Shown piece by piece: positions 44,035 to 56,571 of a stretch of 64,000 bases of DNA. Positions within the stretch are counted from its first letter, which is position 1; the number at the start of each line of letters is the position of its first letter. The notes beneath the pieces were generated by a model. It was not told the DNA's origin. It did no database searches and saw nothing but the letters and a program-made list of their open reading frames with translations. Source of the stretch: Ichthyophis bannanicus. Lineage: Eukaryota; Chordata; Amphibia; Gymnophiona; Ichthyophiidae. Position numbers and translations under genes: made by a program. Where the stretch lies: assembly GCA_033557465.1 (NCBI GenBank), contig JAWIIG010000025.1, positions 7,063,001-7,127,000 on the forward strand. The letters are read 5' to 3'.

Positions 44035-45098
44035 AGGGAGCTCCACCCCTGGTATGACCGTGATTCCTGAAGCACTAGGCCCTGCCTTTGTTCAAGCCTT
44101 TCATCAAGCCACACACTATGGAAAATCAAAGATGGCAGATGCTCTGAAGCCATATTTCTATATCTCCTTGCTAGGACCTTTGACCACCTCAGTAGCCCGA
44201 AGTTGTGTGACTTGTGCCAAGAACAATGCCCGGCAAGGTCCTGTACCACCCCCAAGAGTTCAGTCAGTAGGAGTTACCCCATGGGAAATATCCAAATAGA
44301 CTTTGCAGAAATGCCACGAGCAAATGGATATCGTTACTTGCTAGTCCTAGTTTGTACTTTTTCTAGATGGGTGGAAGCTTTTCCCACCAGAACTGAGAAG
44401 GCCAGAGAAGTCACTAAGGCCTTGCTCCATGAGATCATTCCCCGATTTGGAATACCATTGACTATGGGGTCTGACAATGGGCCCTCTTTTATATCACAAG
44501 TAACTCAGCAGCTAGCCCATGCCCTGCAAATACAATGGAAGTTACACACAGCCTATAGGCCCCAGAGTTCAGGGAAAGTAGAGAGAATGAATCGTACCCT
44601 GAAGTCTCAGATATCCAAACTTTGTCAGGAAGCCCACCTGAAGTGGCCCCCACCACGCCATTAGGAGTATCCCCGTTTGAGATTTTGTATGGGAGGCCCC
44701 CGCCTATAATACAGGGGATAAGAGGGGATATGAATCAGATTGGATCAGAAATCACTAGGCAAGAATTGTTTGCTCTAAGCTCTGGTTTTCAGAGCCTTCA
44801 TACCTGGGTGCAGAACCAGTTGCCTATCAATCTAACAGAGCCATTGCATCCTTTCAAGCCTGGAGCCTCGGTGTGGGTAAAAGAGTGGAAGAAGACACCG
44901 TTGGCGCCTCATTGGAAGGGACCATACATCGTTTTGCTATCCACCCCAACAGCAGTTAAAGTGGTCGAGATCGACTCCTGGATTCATCACAGTCGAGTGA
45001 AACCAGCAACAGTACCTGAGAGTCGTCCCTGGACTTCAATCGCTAATCCTGCAGCACCATTGCGACTCACGCTGCGAAGAAAAGATCCGTCATTGTAA
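43985..45098 (+). pseudogene. pol: ERV integrase
   Basis: Integrase inserts viral DNA into chromosomes. Three frames are needed. The zinc-binding part (to 44299) has HQATHYGK and CVTCAKNN. The catalytic core (44203-44664) has [16 protein letters not shown] and SSGKVERMN, giving the D, D and E. The C-terminal part (44622-45098) ends with a WKGPYIVLLSTPTAVKV-type GPY/F region. Shifts lie near 44285 and 44640. Confidence 0.9.
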
Positions 45099-45217
45099 AG
45101 ACTTTGCCAACCTGCTCCTGAAAGAGACATCCTTCAGTTTTGTATTACCCTATCAATCCTTATCTATCTACCTCAATCAACCATTATCTACCTCAGTAAT
45201 CATCAGAGACTATAATC

Positions 45218-47212
45218 ATGATGATTACAAATTGCTGCTATTTCCTTCTTGCGGTAGCCCTGGGACTCTTGAGAACCACTCTTGCCTTGCCCCCTTGTGC
45301 AGCCTGTATAACCACCACCCGAACTGGAATGCAAGTCACTCAAACTCTACTCTATCACTCTTACTATACTTGTACCGGTGTAGTCAGCTGGTGTATCTAT
45401 AATGGTACAGAACTGAATGTCTGCACAAAGGGAAAGACTCATACTTGTTTCAGACCTCGACAGAATCCATCTTACTATGTCCTGGAATTGAGATGGAATG
45501 ATGAAGATGGAGCCCTTATCAATGCTACAAGTCAACTCTCTGATCCTAACCAACCTGCTTACCTGTATTTTGATGCTTGTGACTTGATTAATAGAAATAA
45601 TTATTACAGGTGTGGATCATGGGAGCAAGCTTACTATTATGATGAGAAGTATATGTGTCCTGAAGGTGCATACAACTGGGGAATATGCACTGGGATACAT
45701 TCCCCAACAACATATAGCAAATCATCAGAAGCAGACTATTTCTGTCCGACATGGGATTGTGTGTACTATGCTACCTGGTCTGGTAGCCCTACAGGACAGA
45801 CCGGAGATGATCACAAGGCGCTGCTGGAAAGATTACCCTTACTGAAACCTGAACAGTGCAAGAAAAGCACCTGCAATCCCCTACGACTTCAGATCTTTGA
45901 CCCCAGCCAGTGGAAGCAAGGATTTCGATTCGGCCTGCGCATAGCAGGAGGTGGAACTGATCCTGGAACCATTATATTCATCCAGCTGAATGTAAAGACT
46001 CATGTTTCTTCACCATATCGCATACATCATACCTTCTACGAGGCCATGAAGGCAGAATTTGTAGTCCCCCATGCTTCACAGAATTTGTTCATCGAACTAG
46101 CTGGAGCTGTGGCATCCAGCCTCCAGATCTCGGACTGTCTCTTTTGTGGAGGAACTCAAATGGGAGACCAGTGGCCTTGGGAAGCACAAGAACTGAATTA
46201 TTCTGTACCATATAACCAAACTGATGTGCATAACACTACCAATGAATGGGTCCTAGCCCACTCCATAGTGGGTAGACTGTGTTTTGTACGAGCAGGACCA
46301 CAATTAACTGCATTGGTAGGACAATTAGTCTGTTTGAACCAAAAATATTACAATACCACAACTGGAAAGACTTCTTGGTGGTCAGGTGCCAATACTCCAG
46401 AACCTTCTAATCCTCTGATCATCTTTCCTTATTTGGCCAGGATATGGACAGATCTGGCTACACACAGCACTTGGCAAGCTCCACCTGGACTATATTGGAT
46501 TTGTGGCACCAGAGCATATGCTAAACTCCCTGCCAATTGGGGAGGAGCGTGTGTTCTAGGAACTATACGGCCTTCTTTCTTTCTTTTGCCCCTTTCCCAC
46601 GGAGAACAATTGGGGTTCCCTGTATATAAAAGTCGACAGAAACGAGAAGCTCTGAGAATTGGCCAGTGGGACAAATGGGATGCAACCTCTGAAGAATGGC
46701 CACCAGAGAGAATTGTTTCTTACTATGGACCTGCTACCTGGGCGCAAGATGGTTCTTGGGGCTACCGCACCCCTATATATATGTTAGATCGTATTATACG
46801 TTTGCAAGCTGTTGTTGAAATTATAACCAATGAAACTAGTAGAGCACTAACCTTGTTAGCTAAATAAGCCACTCAGATGCGTACAGCCATTTACCAGAAC
46901 CGCTTAGCTCTAGATTATCTGCTTGCAGCTGAAGGAGGAGTATGTGGCAAGCTGAATTTAACTAACTGCTGCTTGCAAATAGATAATGAAGGACAGGTTG
47001 TAGAAGACATAGCCAATCACATGAGAAAACAAACTTATGTCCCAGTCCAAACATGGCATGGCTTGCAACTGGATGGCTGGTTTGGTTCTTGGTTTTCAGG
47101 CCTAGGCGGCCTGAAGACACTTGTCATACTTGTATTTCTGATTGTTAACTGTTTGCTTATGTATCCCATGTTTCCTTCCCCTATGCTTGCGTATGCTACG
47201 CTCCATTATTGA
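45218..47212 (+). pseudogene. env: ERV envelope glycoprotein with one in-frame stop
   Basis: Env sits in the membrane and would mediate receptor binding and fusion. The frame starts with a hydrophobic signal-like segment and has a Cys-rich SU with several N-x-S/T sites. A furin-like RQKR lies near 46633-46647. TAA at 46865-46867 interrupts the frame, which continues in phase from 46868 with [10 protein letters not shown], a [10 protein letters not shown] cysteine motif, a hydrophobic anchor (about 47110-47160) and a short tail. The segment just after RQKR is rich in charged and aromatic residues, with no evident hydrophobic fusion peptide. The broken frame suggests no full-length product. Confidence 0.9.
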
Positions 47213-47363
47213 TAATAGTCTTGACCGCAGGGAAGCAGCACAAATATTAGCAACATGGGATTACTACCCCATACCCCGAAGTGATCCTTCTACTATAGTT
47301 TAAAGTACTGCCATATAAATGTGTGATTAGATTCTCATCCTTTCTCATGTGCGGGTGTGAATA

Positions 47364-47378
47364 ATCAAAAGGAGGGAA
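47364..47378 (+). promoter_or_regulatory. ERV polypurine tract
   Basis: AAAAGGAGGGAA lies directly before the TG of the 3' LTR and would prime plus-strand synthesis. Confidence 0.85.
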
Positions 47379-48013
47379 TGTGATAGGCGATGGCCTACTT
47401 CATCTTGTAAATGTAAGAATGTGGCAGAGGCCTGTCTCTGCCTGCCTGTCAGCTCTGCGTGAGTCCTCCCCCCTCCACCTCAGAGTATTATAACTGACTC
47501 TGGAATATTACAGAAATTACCAGTAGCTGTTAGAAACACTTCTCAGCTTTGCTTTGCCTTGATAAGAATGTCTTCTGATAAGAACGTAAAACCCTTCCAC
47601 TGTTTTTGTTATGTTTTAAGCACAGATGTCTGTCTCAGTATTTCTCAGTATTATTGCTTGCACACTGTATCCTTGCTAATACACTGACCTTGTAGAGAGA
47701 AGCAGTTTGAAATTCAGCAGAATATGTTATGTCTAAATTTTTGAGCCATGGCGAGAGAGATGTGCACGGGGGGAATATGAGGGTAAACCCAGTCACAGAT
47801 GGCTATTGGATGAAAGTAGCTGGGCCACCAAGACCAATGAGGAGGTTGACCTGTATTAGATTGGGGAAGAAAGGTATATAAACTGTCATTTTTCTGAGCT
47901 CTGGGCTCAGCCATCTTGTATGTATCATTGTCTGAGTCTGTGCACATTAAACTGGCTTGAATTCTAGTCAATAGACTCCGGGTTTTATTGGTTGCGGACA
48001 CTTCGCTATTACA
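47379..48013 (+). repeat. ERV 3' LTR
   Basis: It is 635 bp, TGTGATAGGC to CTATTACA. A TATA box TATATAAA lies at 47875-47882 and the polyadenylation signal ATTAAA at 47946-47951. The sequence after it (CGAACACG) does not match the DNA before the 5' LTR. Confidence 0.93.
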
Positions 48014-48180
48014 CGAACACGCCCCAATGCTAACCGCATAGCATTTGTGCGCATTGGGGACTTATCAAGGATTTTCGAAAGGCACTACCTGTGTAGATGC
48101 CTTTCGAAAATCCTGGATAAGGCATTTACATGTGTAACTAGGGCAGTTACCCATGTAAGTGCCTTCGAAAATGCTGCCTG
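48014..48180. repeat. Fold-back sequence after the ERV
   Basis: AGGATTTTCGAAAGGCA (48068-48084) pairs with TGCCTTTCGAAAATCCT (48097-48113), and a further TTCGAAAATG word follows near 48164. It is probably a small palindromic transposon whose limits are unclear. Confidence 0.5.
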
Positions 48181-48183
48181 TGG

Positions 48184-48845
48184 GGAAATTTGGCTGAATC
48201 GTTCTGCTTGATTTGCATGATTGGCATGAATACCTTACAATACCCTAGCCTATTCCTGACCAGCTTTAGTGTTATACCTGGATGAAGGCACATGGTAAAA
48301 AGACATGTGGGCTAAGAAAGGCAAGAACTGAGTACACTAAAACAGCATAAATAAAAGCAGGATGAAGCTACACTCTGTGCAGAAATGTGCAGAGAATGGC
48401 GTCTTGCAAAACAGAACGGTTTGTGCAAGCAGGCATGAACAAGCTGAATAACAGGTACTCAGAAGCCCTAAAGAATTACCAACTGTGCTGTAGGCTACAG
48501 ATAAGCAACTGGCAGGGTGTGGTAAGCTAACGAAGCAGAAAAAACTAGAACCTGCTAATCTGGTTTGGCACGGGAATTGTGTAAAACAAGTGAAAAGAAT
48601 GTAAAGACCTTGAGAGCGAGAAGGGTATAAAGGTGTGCAGCAACTTGGTTTGGGGGCAGTCTCCCCTTTCTCACTAACAAGAGAGGTTGGGGACGCTGTC
48701 CAACACATAAACGAGGGAGACACAATGTGCAAATGAACCTTGTATCCTGTGCTTTCTGATTGACTGAATAAAGGGAAAGCTTGCTTCATTTCTGAATGTG
48801 TCTGAAGTTCATTTCCCTAGTTTTGTGGGATTAGAAACGCAGCTG
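48184..48845 (+). repeat. Possible solo LTR of another retroelement
   Basis: It has a TATA-like GTATAAAGG near 48628, AATAAA at 48767-48772 with T/G-rich DNA after it, and TG/CA-like limits. No second copy or target duplication is visible in the window, so this is tentative. Confidence 0.35.
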
Positions 48846-48954
48846 GACTGGGACATTAAATCCCACATGCCCTACGTGCTCCTCCATTGGCAATCAATGG
48901 AGTTGGTAAAAATACAGAGTAATATGATCATGTTTTTGCCATATTCTATTCAAT

Positions 48955-49680
48955 CTGACAACAATGAATGAGTTGACATGGCAGCCCTAAAAACAAAAAA
49001 TTATATAGTCCAGACAGGACAATATACACATCTAGACAACCAACCTAAAATGATGCTGGGCAATAAGAGGCTGTAAAAGACGCAGTTTATGTAACTTATA
49101 AAAACCAGCCTTCACCACAGCTTTAAGATGTGCCTTAGGGATAATTGCGTATCTAGCCAAACATCTAGGTACTGGAACCTCCAAATGCACTGGGACCATA
49201 ACTCCATTCAAACAAATTTCATAAGAAGCCTCATTTACCCTACCTTGATCAACAATCATAACTTCAGACTTTTTCAAATTTAAATCACTTCAACCAATCA
49301 ATTTCAGCAATACTATTATCCATCTTTTTCACTGTAGCATCTAAGTCAATCTCAGTTGGGACTAAAGAACAAAATATCACCCTCATACACTCAAAAATTG
49401 ATCCCAAGCTGGGGAACCATATTACAAAGAGGTCTTAAATATAAATTGAATAATGTGGCTGACAGAGCAGACCCTTGTGGTATACCTAGCTCCAAAGACC
49501 TCCAATCAGAAGTCTGCCAATTAAATAAAACTCTTTGCATCCAATGACCCAGATAGGAAACAAACCACTTTAGTACTTGGACCCCAATTTGCAACTCACG
49601 CAACCTATTAACTAAAATAATATGTTGAATAGTATCAAATGCTACAGATACATTTTTTAAAAACTATCATATGCAACATG
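48955..49680 (-). pseudogene. L2-like LINE RT fragment
   Basis: Minus-strand frames at 49391-49603 and 49032-49277 carry LGIPQGSALSATLFNLYL, an RT palm motif, and a downstream region with LRLLQPLIAQHHFRLVV. The region is degraded, in L2-like style. Confidence 0.65.
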
Positions 49681-50596
49681 CTGCTGTACCCAATGGTATA
49701 AGAGTAGGGGAAGGTGAAGGGGAAGGAGTGGGTAATGAGAGAAGGAGGGGTGGGAGGGAGGGATTGTTAAAGAAGGAGTAAGCATGAATATGGAAGTGAG
49801 TGTGAGAGAAAGAAAAACATAAAACTTCAGGACCATGCAAGGGCCAAGGTGTAAGCTAGCACTCTTGGGGGTATGTTTACTAAACGGCGCACAAGTGCGC
49901 GGCGCACAATAGCGTGTGCTAAGGTACCTTAGAGCATGCTAATGATGTGTTTTTGTGCCCCGCACACATGCGCACCGCACTAACGGGCCCGCTCAGGTGC
50001 GCGGCGCGCTACTGTGCGATAGAGGCGTGGAAAGGCTCCGGGAGGGCGGAGGAAGGCTCCCCAGGGGCGGAGAGACGGGGTCAATGGGTGGAGAGTGGGA
50101 GGGGAGAGGCTCCCCGCACAGAAGCGGGGCTGAATTTCGAGTAAAAAAATACCGCGAGTGAAAACCTCGCGTTAGAGCCGATTTAAAGGGAAGAGAAACC
50201 ATTTCTGTCAGCAATGTACAGCAAAACCAGGGAAACCTACAAAACGTGAGCAGTGTGATACATGTGCATGGAACAAAAGGGCAAATAAACATTAAAAATG
50301 ACCCCAACAAATTATAAAAAAATTATAATCAAGCTGGGCAATAGTGATAGTAATGGGGAACATCAAAAAACACTCCCAAAAATGCCCCAAAAAATAAATA
50401 TGAACTTCAGAAGGGTCTACGCTCCGTCCCCATACAAGGTGAATGATCCCACAGTGAAATAGCACTGATCAGGGTAACCATTGGACAGGTTACCTATGGC
50501 ATGCACATTTCCACAACAGCAGGGCGGGCAGGTCGGAATGGGCAACTGGGCAGATGCTGTGAAACGGGATACAGAGGGCTGCAGGCGGCATATGCT

Positions 50597-51194
50597 GGTC
50601 ACCGTATCTTAAAAAGGACATAGCGTTATTAGAAAAAGTACAGAGAAGAGCCACCAAATTGGTGAAGGGGATGGAAGGCTACTCCTATGAAGAGAGGCTA
50701 AAAAGGTTAGGGCTCTTTAGCCTGGAAAAGAGACGGCTGAGGGGAGATATGATAGAGGTCTATAAATTAATGAATGGAGATGAACAGATAAACGTGGATC
50801 AATTGTTTACGCTATCAGAATATAGAAAGACTAGCGGACATGTAATGAAGCTACAGGGTAAACTATTTAAGACAAATAAGAGAAAATATTTTTTCACTCA
50901 ACGTGTAATCAAACTCTGGAATCTGTTACCGGAGGATGTGGTAAGGGCTGTTAGTATAGCTGGGTTTAAAAAAGGTTTGGACAAGTTCCTGGAGGAAAGG
51001 TCCATAAACCACTATTAAAAAGGGACCCAGGATATCAATGCTTGACCCAGTACAAGCATTGAGGAACCTGTGTCTTTTGGGGATATTGCTAGGTACGTAT
51101 GACCTAGATTGGCCACTGTTGGAAACAGGATACTGGGCTCGATGGACCTCGGTCTGACCCAGTATGGCATGTCTTATGTTCTTATGTTCTTATG
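50597..51194 (+). mobile_element. CR1 3' end inserted in large element 2
   Basis: It contains the C-terminal RT frame (50659-51018) and 3' UTR with TTATGTTC repeats. The flanks share TATGCTG (about 50590-50596 and 51188-51194), a likely target duplication. It is the same family as 30417-33066 but has the opposite orientation relative to the host element. Confidence 0.9.
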
Positions 51195-51669
51195 CTGTGG
51201 TGCAGCTGGGGCACAGTGCGGACTAGGCAGATGCCTAGATGGCATCTAGGAATGCTGAAACTGAACAGCAGCCAGTCAGCAACTGATGAGTGCCCAACAT
51301 GGGCACGAGAGTGTGTAGCACAGTGTCACAGGGGATAGTACCCAGCAGGTACCCCCAAGGGCACGGAACATTGGCAGGCGGTGATTGGGGGACGTGCGGA
51401 CAGAAATGCAGGCACCCCTACCCCAGAACCCGCACCATAGGCAGCCGCCTACCCGCACACAGGATGGCCTGAGACTGCGTACCACCAGCACCACCAGCAG
51501 AAGGGCATGTCAGCATGGTGGCACAGGGGTACTGGAGGTGGAGGGGGGCAGTGGCAGCTGCCCAGAGCAGACCATGGCCTAGCCCTGTGTAGGTGGGTGC
51601 AATGCACTGCAACAGACAGGCCCTGCCAGACAAGCAGTCATGGTATCATCAGGGAATGCACTGTCTCCG

Positions 51670-51736
51670 TGGCAACACGGTGGTGCAGTGCACACAACCA
51701 GCATGTTTGGAGACAGAAGGTCACAAGTTCAAGCCC
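51670..51736 (+). other. tRNA-like module 1 of large element 2
   Basis: Box A TGGCAACACGG at 51670-51680 and box B-like AGTTCAAGCCC at 51726-51736. Confidence 0.65.
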
Positions 51737-52103
51737 CAGCTGGGGCTCCTGGCAATCCAGTCCCCATATTTTACTATATCGTGATAGTAAAGACGAACTT
51801 TTATTGCAGAGAACATAAGCATGGCTCAAAGACCTCTATTTTACCCTACAGATCACAGACACCAGAAACATGCACATTACCTAGAACAGATTACCCCAAA
51901 TGCAGTCTTGGAGGGCCACAAATCCTTCAGGGTTTATGCTGTCTTCAATCTAAGGATGGAGCGGTACTGGTGTTGGAGGTGGCAGCAGCTGGTGGCCACA
52001 GCAGACCATGGCCTAGCCCTGTCCAGGTGTGTGCCGTGCACTGCAACAAACAGGCCCTGTCGGATGTACAGTCATGGACTCCCCAGGGAATGCAGCATAT
52101 CTG

Positions 52104-52171
52104 TGGCAACACGGTGGTGCTGTGCACACAGACAGTGTGTGCAAGAACAGAAGGTCACAGGTTCATAAGCC
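52104..52171 (+). other. tRNA-like module 2 of large element 2
   Basis: Box A TGGCAACACGG at 52104-52114; box B GGTTCATAAGCC at 52160-52171 has an inserted base. Confidence 0.6.
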
Positions 52172-54187
52172 CAGCTGGGGCTCCTGCTAATCCAGTCCAC
52201 ATATTTTTCCCAAAACTAAACCGTGATAGTAAGGATAAACCTTTAATGCTGAGAACATACGCATGGTTAATACGCCTATATTTTACCCCACCGAGCACAG
52301 ACACCATAAACAGGCACATTACCTAGAGCAGAATCTCCCAAATGCAGTCCTGGAGGGCCCCACACCAGTCAGGTTCCATGCTGCCTCTAATAAAGATGCC
52401 TGTGCTGCATATCTATGCACCACCCCCATGGTATGCAGATGTATCTCATGCATATTCATGAGGGACAGCATAAAAACCCGAACAGTGTTTGGCAAACCAG
52501 GACTGGAGTTAGGAACCTCTGCCGTAAAGCAGCAGCCAACAGGGACAGACACACCCACACCCACAGGCCCCATTGGCCAATGCCTCCTGGAGGGGCAGGA
52601 CATTGGGCCCTGCGTGCATCTCCCAATAATAGCACTTGCATACCTTAGCAATGCCACCCTACACCTGGGTATACGGTACACAGCTATTAAACGTTTGCTA
52701 TGAGTACTGGCAGATAGAAATTCCTACGTTAAGCACAGTTTGCTGATTGAGCTCCATCATAACAATCTTTCTGATGTCTGTGGTGTGTACTTCAGGTCTG
52801 GTCTCTGACAGTGTTTACCACCCTGGGGAGTGACCCCCAACAGTATTGCGTACCATATCCATGCCTGTACTGTGCCCAGGACTGGTGTGGTGGGCAGGGC
52901 TGCTAAACTCCTCTATTGTAGCACAATGCTGGCATAGGTGTGGGAGTGTGTGTCTGTCTATACAGTGTGTGGTGGCTGCAAACACCTTCCACAGCCCACA
53001 CTGCCAGCACTGTTGCCAGTATTGGCCTGCCAATGTGCATAATGAGGAGCAAGGTACCATGGGTATAGGCCAGACAGGGTGGCCTGGCCAGGATGCATCT
53101 GCACAGGGCATAGGGCACTGGCTGGGACATTTTAGTGCCCGGCCACCACCTACACAGACAGGGTGACCTCAGAATGTCCTGCTGGGAAATCACTCTCACC
53201 CTGACTGTGCAGTGACCACAGCATGGCTAGGCACCCCCATAGTGCTATATAGTATTTTTTTCATGTGATATTTATGGGTTTCCTTTTGGAGCCCAGTCAC
53301 TGACTTATCTGCTTGTAGTGTATGCTGACATCCCTGTTCTGGGTGCATGCATTTCCACCAGAAACATGCACTATGGACTAGCTACAAGACTTTTTGCAGC
53401 TGGTATGTGTCTTGAAGAAGTGCCTTGCAGGATGCAGCGGCTGAAGGCTTGCTGCAGGAGAATATCAGATAGTGGTGGGGTGCTGCTTAGCATATCCAGA
53501 CCTAATGTCTGTCTGCTATTGTGTTATGGATGTGTACAGAGCTGCATTGACTGTGCTGTAGGGTGTCTGTTCCCCAGCAGAACTGGGGGTTGATGGTCCC
53601 CTCTACTACCACCACTGCAGGGAGGTAGAATGTTTATCTGTTGATGGGAGACCCTGTTTGCCACCCTCAGCCCTGGAGGAGAAGAGGGGTGGTGGTGGTA
53701 TGTAATCCTCCTAGGGGTCCATAGGGGCTACACCTGACTGAGACAGACAGATATATCCAAGGTGTTTCTGCAGAAACTACCTATCTCACACATTACCACT
53801 GCTTTGGACCTCCAGCATGGCCTATGTCTGTCATGGAAGGTGCTGTGGACTTGGTGCTGGGCGCCTCACCGCACCCTCAGGGTGAGCACAGTACCTGCAC
53901 AATGTGACGGTGTGTAGCTACTCTGTGCCAGTAAAACACACGGTCAGTACCCCCTACCAGGCCGAGGTGCTGTGGGGGTGGACATGGTCAGTTCCCCCTA
54001 CCAGGCCGAGGTGCTGTGGGGGTGCATACCCCATCTTGTGTTTATCTGTGGACAGCTGATTTGCATGTGCCGTGCATCATGGGTATGGGTGTGCTAACCC
54101 TATCCTGGTGACCACAGCAGACTATCTGTGTGGTGATATGCACTCCCTCTGCAGCCAGCCAGGGGCTTGCTAGTAGCTATACAGCTG

Positions 54188-54242
54188 TAGCACAATGGTT
54201 ATTTCACTGCCTGTTAGAGCCAGAAGTTGTGGGTTCAAACCC
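54188..54242 (+). other. tRNA-like module 3 of large element 2
   Basis: Box A TAGCACAATGG (54188-54198) and box B GGTTCAAACCC (54232-54242) both fit well. Confidence 0.75.
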
Positions 54243-54663
54243 ACAGTGAGTTTATTTGATAGGGCTGCCTGAAGCATTATTTATTTTTAATGTACATTAT
54301 TGCTGCCAGCAAAAACACCCTCAGCGTACTGTACCCATAAGGTGCCTCTGAGGGTGCTTTATAGGGCGCCCTATAGGGCACCTTATGGTTACCGTCCATA
54401 TAAGGTGCACTATACGTTATCCTGTGGAGCAACTTATAGGGTGCCCTATAGGGGACATTTTAGGGTGCCGTGGCAGACAGTGCACTTTATAATGTGCCCT
54501 ATGGAGTGCCTTATAGGGTGCCTTATGCGGCAACTTCAATTACGACACGTGAGGGCGTGTTTGATGGCAGCAATTAATAAAATACAAATAAAGTGCTGCA
54601 GGAAACAATACGCACATTGCAAAGCTGATGCTTCAGCCAGCCTTATGTATTAGGCACACTGGG

Positions 54664-54715
54664 GAGCAAACTCATGACCCCTGTATCAGCAGTCAGTGCC
54701 TTAACCATTGTGCTA
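54664..54715 (-). other. tRNA-like module 4 of large element 2
   Basis: Minus-strand box A TAGCACAATGG (54705-54715) is intact; box B is degenerate (54664-54673). Confidence 0.6.
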
Positions 54716-55068
54716 CACTGCTGCTCATCTTTGCATATCAGCGCACCTACTTAAGATTTCCATGCGTTTAAATGCACAGTGCTGCCATCAAACACAGTGC
54801 TATGACCTTGCTGTGCCTCATAGGGCACTCTATATGGCGCCCTATAGGCCGCCCTTTCAGCAACATTGTAGGGTGACGTGGCGGACAGTGCACTTTAAAA
54901 TGTGCCCTCTGGGGTACCCTATGAGGCGCCTTATGCAGCACCTTATGTTACAATACTTTGAGGGTGTGTTTGCTGGCAGCACTACTTAAAATAAAAATAA
55001 TGCCTCCTACAGCACTATTACCTATAACAGGTAATGCCTCAGCCAGCCTTCTTCATTAGGCACCTTGG

Positions 55069-55122
55069 GGGATTGAACCCATGACTCCTGCATCATTGGT
55101 CAGTGTCTTAACCATTGTGCTC
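55069..55122 (-). other. tRNA-like module 5 of large element 2
   Basis: Minus-strand box A GAGCACAATGG (55112-55122) and box B GGTTCAATCCC (55069-55079). Confidence 0.7.
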
Positions 55123-55437
55123 CACTGCTGCTCCTCCTTGCATGTCAGAACACCTACTTATGATTTTCATTCCTTAAACTGCACAGTGCTGCCATCAAAA
55201 ACAGTGCTCTGACCTTGCGGAAACTCATACGGCACCCTATAAAGCGCCCTATCAGCAACATTCTAGGGTGCCTTGGCGGACAGGGCACTTTAAAATGTGC
55301 CTTATGGGGCACCTTATGTTAACACGCTTTGAGAGTGCATTTGCTAGTAGTAGTACTTAAAATAAAAATATATTGCCTCCTAAAGCAATCTTCCCCATAA
55401 TAGGTACTGCCTCAGCCAGCTTCATTGGGCACAGAGG

Positions 55438-55491
55438 GGGATTGAACCCATGATCCCTGCATCATTGGTCAGTGCCTTAACCATTGTACTG
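55438..55491 (-). other. tRNA-like module 6 of large element 2
   Basis: Minus-strand box A CAGTACAATGG (55481-55491) and box B GGTTCAATCCC (55438-55448), the same variant as module 1 of element 1. Confidence 0.7.
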
Positions 55492-55708
55492 TGGTTCTGT
55501 TCCTGTGCTTGTGCATCAGCGCGCCACTTATGCTTCCCGCGCAGCTTTCTCATGCGCTAATGTGCGTGTCGCACTTGAGCGCCGCACACATTAGCGCATG
55601 ATTAATCCCGGTTTTGCTTTTTTCAGACAGAAACGCCCACTCCTTATATGGCATCTGCACACTAGCGCGGCCCGCACATTACCGGGGTTTTAGTAAACAT
55701 ACCCCTTG

Positions 55709-56453
55709 ATGGAATTATTGAAAACTGTATTCTATATGGAGACATTAATACCTAAACAGTTGTTTGGAATCTCTATTGTATGGTCATTGTTTACTTTTGC
55801 AATGCAACTCGAGACAAGAAAAATATATTTTGAAACTTTTTAGAAACATATCAACTCTATTGCTATTATTGCTCTCCAGTCCTCTCAGCATCTCACCCAG
55901 GACTGATGATAATTTTTCATTACCAAACCCAGGCCTAAACCAAAATATAAATTATCCAGCACCTGACTATCCAGGATAAGGTCACTTAATATTTGTAAAA
56001 TAACATACTCAATAATTTTGCCTAAGAAAGAAGAGTAAAAAGCCTTGTTGAATTGTAATGAGAGGGGGAATAAGAATAATTAATTTACTGCTGCTACTGT
56101 ACAATGTTTATATCTGATTTCTATTGTAATTCACCTTGCATTTTATGAGAAAGTGTGTATATCAAATTTCTGAAAATAAATAAACAGGACAATAACTAGT
56201 TACATTTGCTAAATCAAACCATAAATTTTTAAGAATTGATTTCACACTGGCTCTTTTCAAAACATCAAGCAACTTGCCCAATTCTGGAGAAAAATTTATG
56301 ATTTACACACTCTTGGAGCTACTTGTTCCTATGTAACCTTTTATCACCTACGCTGAACAATTATCAAGTGGGCAAGTAGAATTGATAATCTACTAATCAT
56401 TTTCTTTGTCTCCTTAACCCCACCTGAAGAATGATTCTTCCACTGAACATTAA
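55709..56453. other. No intact gene; possible old LINE 3' end
   Basis: AT-rich DNA. The stretch to 56190 ends in GAAAATAAATAAA, as LINE 3' UTRs often do, but no RT motif is readable. Confidence 0.35.
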
Positions 56454-56571
56454 GGGGTAGGCATACTAAGCAGCGCTAGCAGTGTAAGTGTGGTATATGC
56501 ACCAAGGACTCACTTATTCAATGGGACCTAGGCGCACAAGCGCCGCTAGTGCCACTTAGTAAACCTACCCC
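56454..56571. mobile_element. Small MITE with the large-element TIR style
   Basis: GGGGTAGGCATACTAAG and, reversed, GGGGTAGGTTTACTAAG form the ends, flanked by TAA and TGA. It is 118 bp and non-coding. Confidence 0.65.

Larger units (their letters stand above)
49868..55705 (-). mobile_element. Large TIR element 2 with tRNA-like modules
   Basis: It has the same 18-bp terminal repeat core (GGGGTATGTTTACTAAAC, with one mismatch at the far end) and TTG duplications at 49865-49867 and 55706-55708. It is inverted relative to element 1 and collinear with it. Removing its CR1 (50597-51194) leaves about 5.2 kb, close to element 1 without its CR1. Six tRNA-like modules occupy the matching places. No transposase-like frame is seen. 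Confidence 0.8.
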
